Below the pieces are notes generated by a model. It was given only the letters and a program-made list of their open reading frames with translations, had not been told where the DNA came from and did no database searches. The position numbers and the translations under genes are program-made. From assembly GCA_903837255.1 (NCBI GenBank), contig CAILTZ010000801.1, positions 1 through 9,793 on the forward strand: a stretch of 9,793 nucleotides of DNA, read 5' to 3'. This DNA comes from an uncultured Pirellula sp. (lineage in GTDB: Bacteria > Planctomycetota > Planctomycetia > Pirellulales > Pirellulaceae). This document shows positions 1-7,229 of the stretch, piece by piece. Position 1 is the stretch's first letter. Each line of letters opens with the position of its first letter.

Positions 1-880
1 GGTTGCGGGTGGTGATGATCGCAAGGCTCTTGGCTTGACCGTCGCCGGACGAAAAAATCGCAGGACTCGAACGGACCTCTTGTGCCCGCTCCGCGTCGGC
101 AAACGTCCACTTCTTCTGGCCACTTGCGACATCGTACACAAGCACTTGGCCCGATTGTGTGGGAACCACTGCCAACGAACCGAGCATTGCCGGAGTTGAG
201 CCACTGGGGCCTTCGAGCGAAAGCCCATCGCCTTGGGCCGTTCCCTGTTTCAAATCGATTTTATGAAGCCGACCGTCGCAGCCACCTAGAAGTGCAAAGT
301 GCTCCCAGATCGTCGGAGCCGAACGCAGTTGATCTCCAGTAGAGAATTCCCAAGCTTTACTGCCATCCTCTAGCTTGAACGCAAAGAGCACTCCACCTTC
401 GCTGCTGATGAGCACGAGGTCCTCGTAAAAGTTCGCGCCGCTTGCCATGGCTTGCATGACATCGGCCTCCCAGAGGACCTTGCCGTCCTGGGCGGCCAAG
501 CAATAGATGTGTCCATCGAAATCTCCGAGGATCAACTTGCCGTTGCGATAAGCCATCGAAGCGACAAAGCCGTTCTTGAACGATTGTTTCCAAATCTCCG
601 AGCCGTCGGTGAGCTTCAGGCAGTATACGTTTCCTTCGACATCTGCCAGCCAACACTTACCCTCGGATATCACCGGAGTGCCTTCAAAGCCGGATTTCTC
701 CCAAGACTTCTCCCACAAGAGCTTGGGCTCCTTGGGAAGTTTCCCTGAGACAAAGCCGCTGGAGCCCGAGTCGGCTCGGCTCACGAGCCACTGCTGTGCT
801 ATCGCATGGCTTGGGAGAACCACTCCCCAAAAAAGCAGAACACCAAGGCTTAAGGCAATACGAAGGGTATTTTGGATCAT
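1..880 (-). CDS. Exported PQQ-like beta-propeller (BamB-like) repeat protein, partial (C-terminus outside window)
   Basis: The reading frame is open from an ATG at 880-878 to the left edge, giving 293 codons with no stop. Residues 1-28 look like a signal peptide: a basic start, a hydrophobic core around residues 8-22, and an A-I-A cleavage site before QQW, so the protein should be exported. The rest shows five blade-like repeats at roughly residues 67-101, 106-141, 147-180, 186-220 and 227-260, and a sixth begins near 270. Several blades end in the PQQ-enzyme type motif, a DG(S/K) turn followed by a Trp (DGSEIW, DGKVLW, DGSKAW, SGQKKW). Such propellers usually scaffold protein or ligand interactions, and the true binding partner cannot be told here. 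Whether a catalytic PQQ site exists is unknown; nothing visible favours an enzyme over a scaffold. There is no Shine-Dalgarno before the ATG, which sits 8 nt after the T-tract of an intrinsic terminator. The gene follows the sulfatase on the same strand but is probably transcribed separately. Confidence 0.88.
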   Translation of the reverse strand, partial: MIQNTLRIALSLGVLLFWGVVLPSHAIAQQWLVSRADSGSSGFVSGKLPKEPKLLWEKSWEKSGFEGTPVISEGKCWLADVEGNVYCLKLTDGSEIWKQSFKNGFVASMAYRNGKLILGDFDGHIYCLAAQDGKVLWEADVMQAMASGANFYEDLVLISSEGGVLFAFKLEDGSKAWEFSTGDQLRSAPTIWEHFALLGGCDGRLHKIDLKQGTAQGDGLSLEGPSGSTPAMLGSLAVVPTQSGQVLVYDVASGQKKWTFADAERAQEVRSSPAIFSSGDGQAKSLAIITTRN

Positions 881-888
881 GAATGCAT

Positions 889-925
889 AAAAAAAAGGAC
901 CCGAGAGAAACTAGCTCTCGGGTCC
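889..925 (-). terminator. Strong rho-independent terminator after the sulfatase gene
   Basis: Arms 897-907 and 915-925 pair perfectly over 11 bp (GGACCCGAGAG with CTCTCGGGTCC) around a 7-nt loop. Read on the minus strand, the stem is followed directly by eight T residues (889-896), the classic intrinsic terminator layout. It lies 92 bp past the sulfatase stop codon and only 8 nt before the ATG of the propeller gene. It therefore either insulates the two genes or acts as an attenuator in the leader of the second. Confidence 0.9.
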
Positions 926-960
926 ATTGTAGTACCTAGGGGCAAGGCTCGAAACCTACG
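926..960 (-). promoter_or_regulatory. Candidate promoter for the propeller gene
   Basis: On the minus strand a TACAAT hexamer (931-926) matches the -10 consensus in five of six positions. A weak -35 candidate, TTTCGA, lies 17 bp upstream, with about three matches to TTGACA. Initiation about seven bases downstream would start the transcript inside the first arm of the terminator hairpin. That transcript would lack a complete stem and would escape termination. This is inference from consensus matching only. Confidence 0.3.
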
Positions 961-1016
961 ATCCCGGCGTTCCCGGTTGGCTTTTTACGGGTGGCCTTAT
1001 TTAAATCGCCGCGAGC

Positions 1017-2564
<1,548 letters not shown>

Positions 2565-2625
2565 GAAGTTCACTTCTTCGTTGCGTGATAGAGGAAACAC
2601 CATTACCGGCCTACGGTGGCAGCCC

Positions 2626-2648
2626 AGCCTAGCGTCATAGCCTAGCGT
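2626..2648. repeat. Short direct repeat (10 bp, two copies)
   Basis: AGCCTAGCGT occurs at 2626-2635 and again at 2639-2648, a 13-bp period, in the leader of the sulfatase gene. It could be a binding site for a regulator or a chance duplication. Nothing else supports a function. Confidence 0.4.
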
Positions 2649-2680
2649 GGCGACCTAAAGAGGGGCGGCATCCGCCATGC

Positions 2681-2708
2681 AGTATGCTAATTCCATTCGA
2701 AAACGCAA
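2681..2708 (-). promoter_or_regulatory. Candidate sigma70-type promoter for the sulfatase
   Basis: On the minus strand TTGCGT (2708-2703) and CATACT (2686-2681) are separated by 16 bp, giving partial matches to the -35 and -10 consensus. A start near 2674 would give an untranslated leader of roughly 110 nt. That leader would begin at a small GGCGG/CCGCC hairpin (2664-2676) and include the 10-bp direct repeat. Consensus matching only. Confidence 0.28.
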
Positions 2709-2777
2709 GCGGGACAAGGGGCCTCGGAGTAAAAACCACCAGTCCGGGCCACAGCGGCAAAGCTCGAAGCAATGTCT

Positions 2778-3155
2778 TTAGAGGGTAATCGACTGCAAGA
2801 CGCGAACCATGTCTCGGTCGAACTGACCGCGAGTCATGACGGTATCGAGCCCGAGTTCGCTGGCTGCATCGAGTTGGTCAGCAAAAACGTGCGATCCGTA
2901 ACCGAGCCACTTGGACTGTGGCGAAACTTCCCGAACCCTGGGCAACAATCCAGCAAGATCCAGACTTGCAAGCCCCAGGTCGACGATGATCATCCTCGGT
3001 AGGCTTTCCCCTAGTGATTCTGGCGAGAAAGCTTGTGCGTTGCGAAGGACCTTGAGCGTCACACCCGCCTGCTTGCAGGCCGAGGAGATCTTCGACTGGA
3101 ACATCAGGTCATTTCCGACAAATAAAACCGTCGGTTGCTCGTTGGTGGGTTCCAT
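2778..3155 (-). CDS. Stand-alone degenerate receiver (CheY-like) domain protein
   Basis: The 125-residue product has the alternating strand-helix pattern of a response-regulator receiver domain and no output domain. Asp59 in MIIVDLG sits where the phosphoacceptor normally is, and Asn15-Asp16 (VGNDLMF) is a reduced version of the acidic pair after strand 1. The conserved Lys after strand 5 appears to be missing: the region reads VMTRGQF, with Thr108-Arg109. The Thr/Ser switch position may be Ser88. Phosphorylation is therefore uncertain, and it may be a pseudo-receiver that works by protein contact. It starts 9 bp after the queD stop, with an AGGAG about 14 nt before the ATG inside the end of queD, so it is probably the last gene of that operon. 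No sensor kinase gene is present. Assignment rests on fold pattern and Asp59; the partner is unknown. Confidence 0.7.
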   Translation of the reverse strand: MEPTNEQPTVLFVGNDLMFQSKISSACKQAGVTLKVLRNAQAFSPESLGESLPRMIIVDLGLASLDLAGLLPRVREVSPQSKWLGYGSHVFADQLDAASELGLDTVMTRGQFDRDMVRVLQSITL

Positions 3156-3164
3156 GGCTTTGGC

Positions 3165-3644
3165 TCAATCTCCTGAGATTGCTTCTTGGTAAATCGAGGA
3201 GATCGTACCACTTTGAGGATCGACACTGGCCTCGGCATAGGATTCATCGGTTTCCCAAATTCTGACTCGGGTGGCCTGAGCACCGCTTCCGGCCAAGATC
3301 ACCGGGCAAGCCTCTTCGAGCAGGTACTTGGCCATGTTCTCGGCCGTCGGATTGTAGGGGAGGATGAACATCCGGCTCGGGGTAACCATTTTCAATGCGT
3401 TGATCGCGTTATGGTCATCTTGGCAGATCAGAAAACTGTGGTCCCAGTGCTCGTCGAGCCAGCCCTTGCACCGAGTCTTGAGATCGGAGAAGTCGATCAC
3501 CCGACCGACGGCGTCTTGGGTGTCGCTTGAGACAAAGAAATCGCACACATAGTTGTGTCCGTGAAAGTGCTCGCACTTGCCGCCGTGGCCAAAAAGCCTG
3601 TGGCCAGCGCAGAACTTGATGCGACGCATGATGGTGAGGCTCAT
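3165..3644 (-). CDS. queD: 6-carboxytetrahydropterin synthase / 6-pyruvoyl-tetrahydropterin synthase family (QueD-type)
   Basis: The 159-residue cytoplasmic enzyme acts on 7,8-dihydroneopterin triphosphate. In the QueD branch it makes 6-carboxytetrahydropterin for queuosine and other 7-deazapurine pathways. Zinc ligands His15 (FCAGHRL), His28 and His30 (CEHFHGH) are present, as are the catalytic Cys24, the Asp68-His69 pair (WDHSFL), the PTAEN element at residues 99-103, and Glu131 (IWETDESYAEA). The C-x-x-x-H-G-H spacing matches QueD rather than animal-type PTPS, which has a longer interval. The length is somewhat above a minimal QueD of about 120 residues, with an extra central segment and a C-terminal tail. 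A GGAG lies 9 nt before the ATG at 3644. It is co-directional with a MazG-like gene 27 bp upstream and the receiver gene 9 bp downstream. No other queuosine gene (queC, queE, queF) or GTP cyclohydrolase is in the window, so the exact pathway is inferred. Confidence 0.88.
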   Translation of the reverse strand: MSLTIMRRIKFCAGHRLFGHGGKCEHFHGHNYVCDFFVSSDTQDAVGRVIDFSDLKTRCKGWLDEHWDHSFLICQDDHNAINALKMVTPSRMFILPYNPTAENMAKYLLEEACPVILAGSGAQATRVRIWETDESYAEASVDPQSGTISSIYQEAISGD

Positions 3645-3671
3645 TGAGTGCGGCTCCGTGGAGTGGGTAAG

Positions 3672-4031
3672 TCAAATGCTGGGTTTGTGAAGCTTAGGGT
3701 TGTCTTGGTGGCGTTGGTTGTCTCGCTGTGTCTTTTTTTCCAAGTTTGCCCTCATGGCAGCTTGGAGGTCGACTCCGGTTTGGTTTGCCAGGCAGACCAG
3801 GACAAAAAGCACGTCGGCCATCTCGTCTGCAATATTGTAGGACGGATCGCTTTTTTTAAAGCTCTGATCCCCGTAGGTTCTAGCGAAAATCCTCGCAAGC
3901 TCCCCGACTTCCTCCATCAAGATGGCCAAATTGGTCAACTCCGAGAAATAGCGAACCCCGAAAGTGTTGATCCACTGATCCACGGTCTTCTGCAAGTCAG
4001 CAAGCGTGAGTGGCTCTTGCGGATTCTCCAT
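3672..4031 (-). CDS. MazG-like nucleotide pyrophosphohydrolase
   Basis: The 119-residue, single-domain all-alpha protein hydrolyses nucleoside triphosphates to monophosphate and pyrophosphate; this family often removes damaged or non-canonical dNTPs. The diagnostic metal-binding motifs are EEVGEL (Glu40, Glu41, Glu44) and, after a linker, DEMADVLFVL (Glu70, Asp73), giving the E-x-x-E / E-x-x-D arrangement of MazG and all-alpha NTP pyrophosphatases. The helix before the first motif (residues 8-24) resembles the usual MazG start. The last 20 or so residues are basic, polar and probably disordered. It lies 31 bp after the DUF2203 gene and 27 bp before queD on the same strand. The start is the only good ATG and has no visible Shine-Dalgarno. 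It is not next to a mazE/mazF toxin-antitoxin pair, so a stress-toxin context is not supported. Substrate specificity cannot be read from sequence. Confidence 0.88.
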   Translation of the reverse strand: MENPQEPLTLADLQKTVDQWINTFGVRYFSELTNLAILMEEVGELARIFARTYGDQSFKKSDPSYNIADEMADVLFVLVCLANQTGVDLQAAMRANLEKKTQRDNQRHQDNPKLHKPSI

Positions 4032-4062
4032 GGCGGATAACTAACCCAACAAGGTAAGGGAA

Positions 4063-4488
4063 TCAGCCCTCAGAGATGGAGGCTAGTCGTCGTCGTTCGG
4101 CGGTCGATTCATCATGCCAGTGAAAGTCATTGATGTCGTCTTGCCCCATCTGCCAAGTGAAAAAAGCTCGGCGTTGGTCGATCGAGGTTGGAAAATCGAC
4201 GATCCCTTCATGAGCCGATCGCAGAATCACCCCGAGACGTTCCAGTTCGCTGATGTATTCATCCAGATGAGCCGCTTGGGAAGCTAGCTCTTTTTGCATC
4301 TCGACAATTTCTTGATCGTAAACTTGAAACCGTGCCTTACCCTGGTGGCTTCGCAGCATCCTTCGCAGGTGAGATTTCCGATCGGTAAGCTCGCGATGAG
4401 ACAACGAGATGTCGGCCACGATCAGTCGCAACAGGGGCAACATCGAGCGAGCTTGTTCGAGCGAAAAATTGGAAGTTGTGGCGGGCAC
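4063..4488 (-). CDS. DUF2203 family protein (function unknown)
   Basis: The protein matches the DUF2203 pattern. It starts with F-S-L-E-Q-A-R-S-M-L-P-L-L and runs through a long, probably coiled-coil helical region with alternating charged and aliphatic residues. It ends in the conserved block G-V-I-L-R-S...GIVDFP...RRAFFTWQMGQDDINDFHWH. Function is unknown; the family is small and cytoplasmic, with no enzymatic motif I can name. I chose the GTG at 4488, giving 141 residues, because it sits just before the domain and has AGG-type sequence 5-10 nt upstream. The frame is open further to a TTG at 4575 (170 residues), but those extra residues look unlike the family. It is the first gene of the minus-strand run ahead of the MazG-like and queD genes, so a link to nucleotide or pterin metabolism is suggested by context only. 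Confidence 0.82.
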   Translation of the reverse strand: MPATTSNFSLEQARSMLPLLRLIVADISLSHRELTDRKSHLRRMLRSHQGKARFQVYDQEIVEMQKELASQAAHLDEYISELERLGVILRSAHEGIVDFPTSIDQRRAFFTWQMGQDDINDFHWHDESTAERRRLASISEG

Positions 4489-4606
4489 GAACCTGACCTT
4501 TTTTTGGGGCTCAATTTTTAAGGGCTCAAAGTTTGGAATACAACGACGCGTAGGAACCCCTAACCTCTGTGACAATAACCAGAAACCAGAGGTTCGGATA
4601 GCTCAT

Positions 4607-4671
4607 TTGCGAAACTCTTGCTGCACACCTGTCAAATTAGCGGCCTTAATAACCGGTCTGTTTGAATTATA
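4607..4671 (-). promoter_or_regulatory. Candidate promoter elements for the DUF2203-mazG-queD-receiver operon
   Basis: Two separate partial promoters are visible on the minus strand. A perfect TTGACA lies at 4635-4630, but the hexamer 17 bp downstream (TCGCAA) is a poor -10. A perfect TATAAT lies at 4671-4666, but has no good -35 upstream. Either could drive the operon. No conserved operator is recognised. Confidence 0.35.
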
Positions 4672-4694
4672 GGAAGGTAATTACTTCTTTTCGC

Positions 4695-4707
4695 GAAAGG
4701 ACCTTTC
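4695..4707. repeat. 13-bp palindrome, candidate operator in the divergent region
   Basis: GAAAGG, one central A, then CCTTTC form a perfect inverted repeat in the intergenic region between the divergent DUF2203 operon and the ABC permease. It lies about 65 bp before the permease start and just upstream of the minus-strand TATAAT. A dimeric regulator site is possible; no regulator gene is nearby. Confidence 0.35.
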
Positions 4708-4771
4708 AAAAAAGGGGTTTGGGGCTTTGGCGGAACTAGCCGCGGAAACCGTGGATAGTTAGACTGGGGTC

Positions 4772-6616
4772 ATGATTGGTCCTATTTTTCAACGTGAAAC
4801 CGCTGTCTTACCAAGGCGTCCCCGGCACTTTGCCGCGAGGGTTGTTTTTTTGGTGATGGTTTTTGCGATTATCAGCACAACTTGGTTGCTGCTGGCCGGG
4901 GTGCAACCTGTCCAAAACGCGGGGGATTTGGCCCGCTTTGGAGTCCTGATTTTTCAGCTGATCGCTCCATTTCAATTATTTGTCCTGATGTTCCTCGGTG
5001 CACTGGCTGGTGTAACGGCAGTAAGCCACGAGAAGGACAAGCAGACGCTGACGCTCTTGCTGATGACTTCGCTGAGCAACTCCGAGGTGGTTTTGGGAAA
5101 GGTTGGTTCGGGGCTCCTTTGGGCATTCAATGCGATGCTTTCGGTCGCTCCGATTCTGTTCCTGCCCTGTCTTCTCGGAGGTGTCTCGCTCGAACAGGCT
5201 GCCAGCGCCGCTTTGATCACCGCATCGACGATCATTTTGACATGTAGCCTGGGGGCAACCGTTGCGTTCTGGCGTGAGAAGACCTTCCAAGCCATCGCCG
5301 TGACGCTTTTGTCGGTGGCCATTTGGCTGGCGGCAGGCGAAGCCATCCGCTTTGGTTCGGTTCCAGGAATCTCTTCTCAAGCCTCCACGGTCATCAGTCC
5401 GGCCTCCTCGCTCATCAGTCCGATCCGTGCGATCTGGCAAGTGGCACAGCCGATCCCGAGGTCCACGGCCAATTCGCCATTTGGCGTTTGGGAACAAGCA
5501 CTTCTGAGCTCCTCGGTGCTATTGTGTGGGGCTGTGTTGCTCATGGGCTTATCGATCCTGAGGCTTAGGGTTTGGAATCCAAACCGTGAGCGGCGCAAGG
5601 TCTCTGCGGAGTACTCTGATGAGTTAGCCGTGGCCGAACCAACCCTGGAGGCTGTTGGTGCTCAAGCGGCTCCTGCGGGGCGAACGATCAAGTCGTGGAA
5701 GAGTCGCGACCCGAGATCGATGTGGTCGAATCCAATCTTATGGCGTGAGATGCGGACGTGGGCTTACGGCAAAAAAGTTCTCATCATTCGCGTGGCGTAT
5801 CTGATCTTGGCTGCTTGCGTGGCGTTTGGGCTTTTTCAAATCGCTCGTAACGACGCCGGCTTGATGGCGGATCGAGGCTATCAAGAACAACTCGTGGCCC
5901 CCTCGGTGACGGTATTGGCACCGCTCGTGGTCTTTTCTCTGATTTTGATCAATGCATTGGCTGTCAACTCGGTGACCAACGAGCGCGACGCAGGTGCCCT
6001 CGATCTGCTTTTGGTAACGGAAATCACTTCGGTCGATTTCATCTTTGGCAAGATCCTCGGGGTCTTGTACGTTATGAAAGAGATGGTGCTTGTACCGATC
6101 CTCATGCTGTTTATCCCCTGGTTCTACGGGGGGCTATCCACGGAGAACTTGATCTTTTCGATCATCGCGTTGTTGGTGATGGACATTTTTGTTTGCATGC
6201 TCGGAATCCACTGTGGGATGATTTATTACCAAAGCCGGGCAGCGATTGGCACAAGCCTCGGGACGGTCTTTTTTCTTTTCCTCGGTGTAGCGACTTGTAT
6301 GCTGATCATGCTGATGTTTCGCGGATCCTTTGGACGGCAGTTGGCTCCATTCCTCATGATCATCCTCGGTGGTGGTACTGGGTTGTACTTGGCCATCGGC
6401 AATCGAAACCCATCCCCGGCCATCACCCTGACCTCGTTTTTACTGCCGTTTTTGACCTTCTTTGCGATCACGAGTTTTATTCTCAGAGATCAAGAGCTAA
6501 CGGTTTTTTCGACCGTGGTCGTCTCGTATGCTTTTGCAACCGCCGCGATGCTCATCCCCGCCTTGAGCGAATTCGAATTCGCGTTTGGACGTGGCAAGAT
6601 GCAGCAGGAAGAGTAA
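4772..6616 (+). CDS. ABC-2 type transporter permease with duplicated halves
   Basis: The 614-residue integral membrane protein has roughly 12-14 predicted membrane segments. Six lie in the first half (about 22-43, 57-82, 113-136, 143-166, 172-191, 242-264) and up to eight after residue 336, with a hydrophilic loop at 266-335. Each half begins with a similar element (GPIFQRE at 3-9; NPILWRE at 320-326). Each also carries the ABC-2/NosY-like cytoplasmic motif (HEKDKQTLTLLLMTSLS near 86-102; NERDAGALDLLLVTEIT near 403-419) followed by a G-K. The protein therefore looks like two fused ABC-2 permease units. It needs an ATPase partner, and none is encoded in the window. The ATG at 4772 has only GGGG two bases upstream as a poor ribosome site. 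It is the only plus-strand gene seen and converges on the amidotransferase gene 7 bp away. The exported or imported substrate is unknown. Confidence 0.88.
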   Translation: MIGPIFQRETAVLPRRPRHFAARVVFLVMVFAIISTTWLLLAGVQPVQNAGDLARFGVLIFQLIAPFQLFVLMFLGALAGVTAVSHEKDKQTLTLLLMTSLSNSEVVLGKVGSGLLWAFNAMLSVAPILFLPCLLGGVSLEQAASAALITASTIILTCSLGATVAFWREKTFQAIAVTLLSVAIWLAAGEAIRFGSVPGISSQASTVISPASSLISPIRAIWQVAQPIPRSTANSPFGVWEQALLSSSVLLCGAVLLMGLSILRLRVWNPNRERRKVSAEYSDELAVAEPTLEAVGAQAAPAGRTIKSWKSRDPRSMWSNPILWREMRTWAYGKKVLIIRVAYLILAACVAFGLFQIARNDAGLMADRGYQEQLVAPSVTVLAPLVVFSLILINALAVNSVTNERDAGALDLLLVTEITSVDFIFGKILGVLYVMKEMVLVPILMLFIPWFYGGLSTENLIFSIIALLVMDIFVCMLGIHCGMIYYQSRAAIGTSLGTVFFLFLGVATCMLIMLMFRGSFGRQLAPFLMIILGGGTGLYLAIGNRNPSPAITLTSFLLPFLTFFAITSFILRDQELTVFSTVVVSYAFATAAMLIPALSEFEFAFGRGKMQQEE

Positions 6617-6623
6617 CTTGGAA

Positions 6624-7229
6624 TTAGGCGAGATCCGATGCTGGGATGCTTGCCGACGAGAGTCCGGCTTGGGCTAGAAAATTGCCGAGGATCGCATAGC
6701 CGTGCTCGGTCAGGATCGACTCGGGATGGAACTGAACTCCGAAGACCGGATGCTCCCGATGCTCGACGACCATGATCGTTCCATCGAGTGTCCATGCCGT
6801 AGGGGCAAGACAATCTGGAAGGGTCTGCGAATCGATCACCAGCGAGTGATAGCGTCCGACCTGAAATTTCTCGGGCAGACCGGCCAACAGCCGATGGCTG
6901 GTGTGCCGTATCCAGGAGGCTTTGCCGTGCATGGGTTCTTTGGCTCGAACGATCCGACCGCCGAGGGCTTGGCCGATGGCTTGGTGTCCCAAGCAAACGC
7001 CTAGGATCGGAATTGAACTGCAAAAACGACGGATGACTTCCATCGAGCAGCCGGCATGATCTGGATCTTTCGGGCCTGGGGAAATGAGGATCGCCGAGGG
7101 TTTGAGTCGGGCTACCCCATCGCATCCGATCGAGTCGCTGCGGAGGACCAAGGTGGGGTGTCCGAGACGCTGCAGGTATCGGTCGAGGTTGTAGACAAAG
7201 CTATCGTAATTATCCAGCAACAGGATCAT
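6624..7229 (-). CDS. pabA: Glutamine amidotransferase, aminodeoxychorismate/anthranilate synthase component II
   Basis: The 201-residue class I glutamine amidotransferase supplies ammonia from glutamine to a chorismate-using partner, PabB (folate) or TrpE (tryptophan). The triad is complete: Cys79 in GVCLGHQAI, His168 and Glu170 in VQFHPES. Other family elements are [13 protein letters not shown] at the start, SPGPKDP at 50-56, EPMHGK at 98-103 and RYHSLV at 126-131. The RYHSLV...LPDC...TAW stretch and SILTEHG resemble PabA, but many bacteria use one protein for both pathways, so trpG is equally possible. The ATG overlaps the stop of the upstream dehydratase in an ATGA, implying translational coupling; no Shine-Dalgarno is seen. 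No pabB, trpE or other chorismate gene is present, which makes the pairing unusual. The stop is 7 bp from the end of the convergent permease gene. Confidence 0.92.
   Translation of the reverse strand: MILLLDNYDSFVYNLDRYLQRLGHPTLVLRSDSIGCDGVARLKPSAILISPGPKDPDHAGCSMEVIRRFCSSIPILGVCLGHQAIGQALGGRIVRAKEPMHGKASWIRHTSHRLLAGLPEKFQVGRYHSLVIDSQTLPDCLAPTAWTLDGTIMVVEHREHPVFGVQFHPESILTEHGYAILGNFLAQAGLSSASIPASDLA

Noticed and set aside
2565..2603. ATG at 2603 as the sulfatase start
   Set aside because: It would add 13 charged residues before the signal peptide; the ATG at 2564 places the signal peptide at the N-terminus.
2664..2676. GGCGG/CCGCC hairpin as the terminator of the receiver operon
   Set aside because: The stem is only 5 bp and the following minus-strand sequence is CCTCTTT, not a real T-tract.
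3672..4031. MazG as part of a toxin-antitoxin or defence cassette
   Set aside because: No mazE/mazF or other toxin, nuclease or defence gene is adjacent; the neighbours are DUF2203 and queD.
4489..4575. TTG start at 4575 for the DUF2203 gene
   Set aside because: The extra 29 residues do not resemble the family, and TTG is a rare start. The GTG at 4488 sits just before the domain with AGG-type sequence upstream.
4976..5497. 173-codon minus-strand ORF inside the ABC permease
   Set aside because: Composition is Arg/Gly/Asp-rich, as expected for an antisense frame; the permease frame shows clear motifs and membrane segments.
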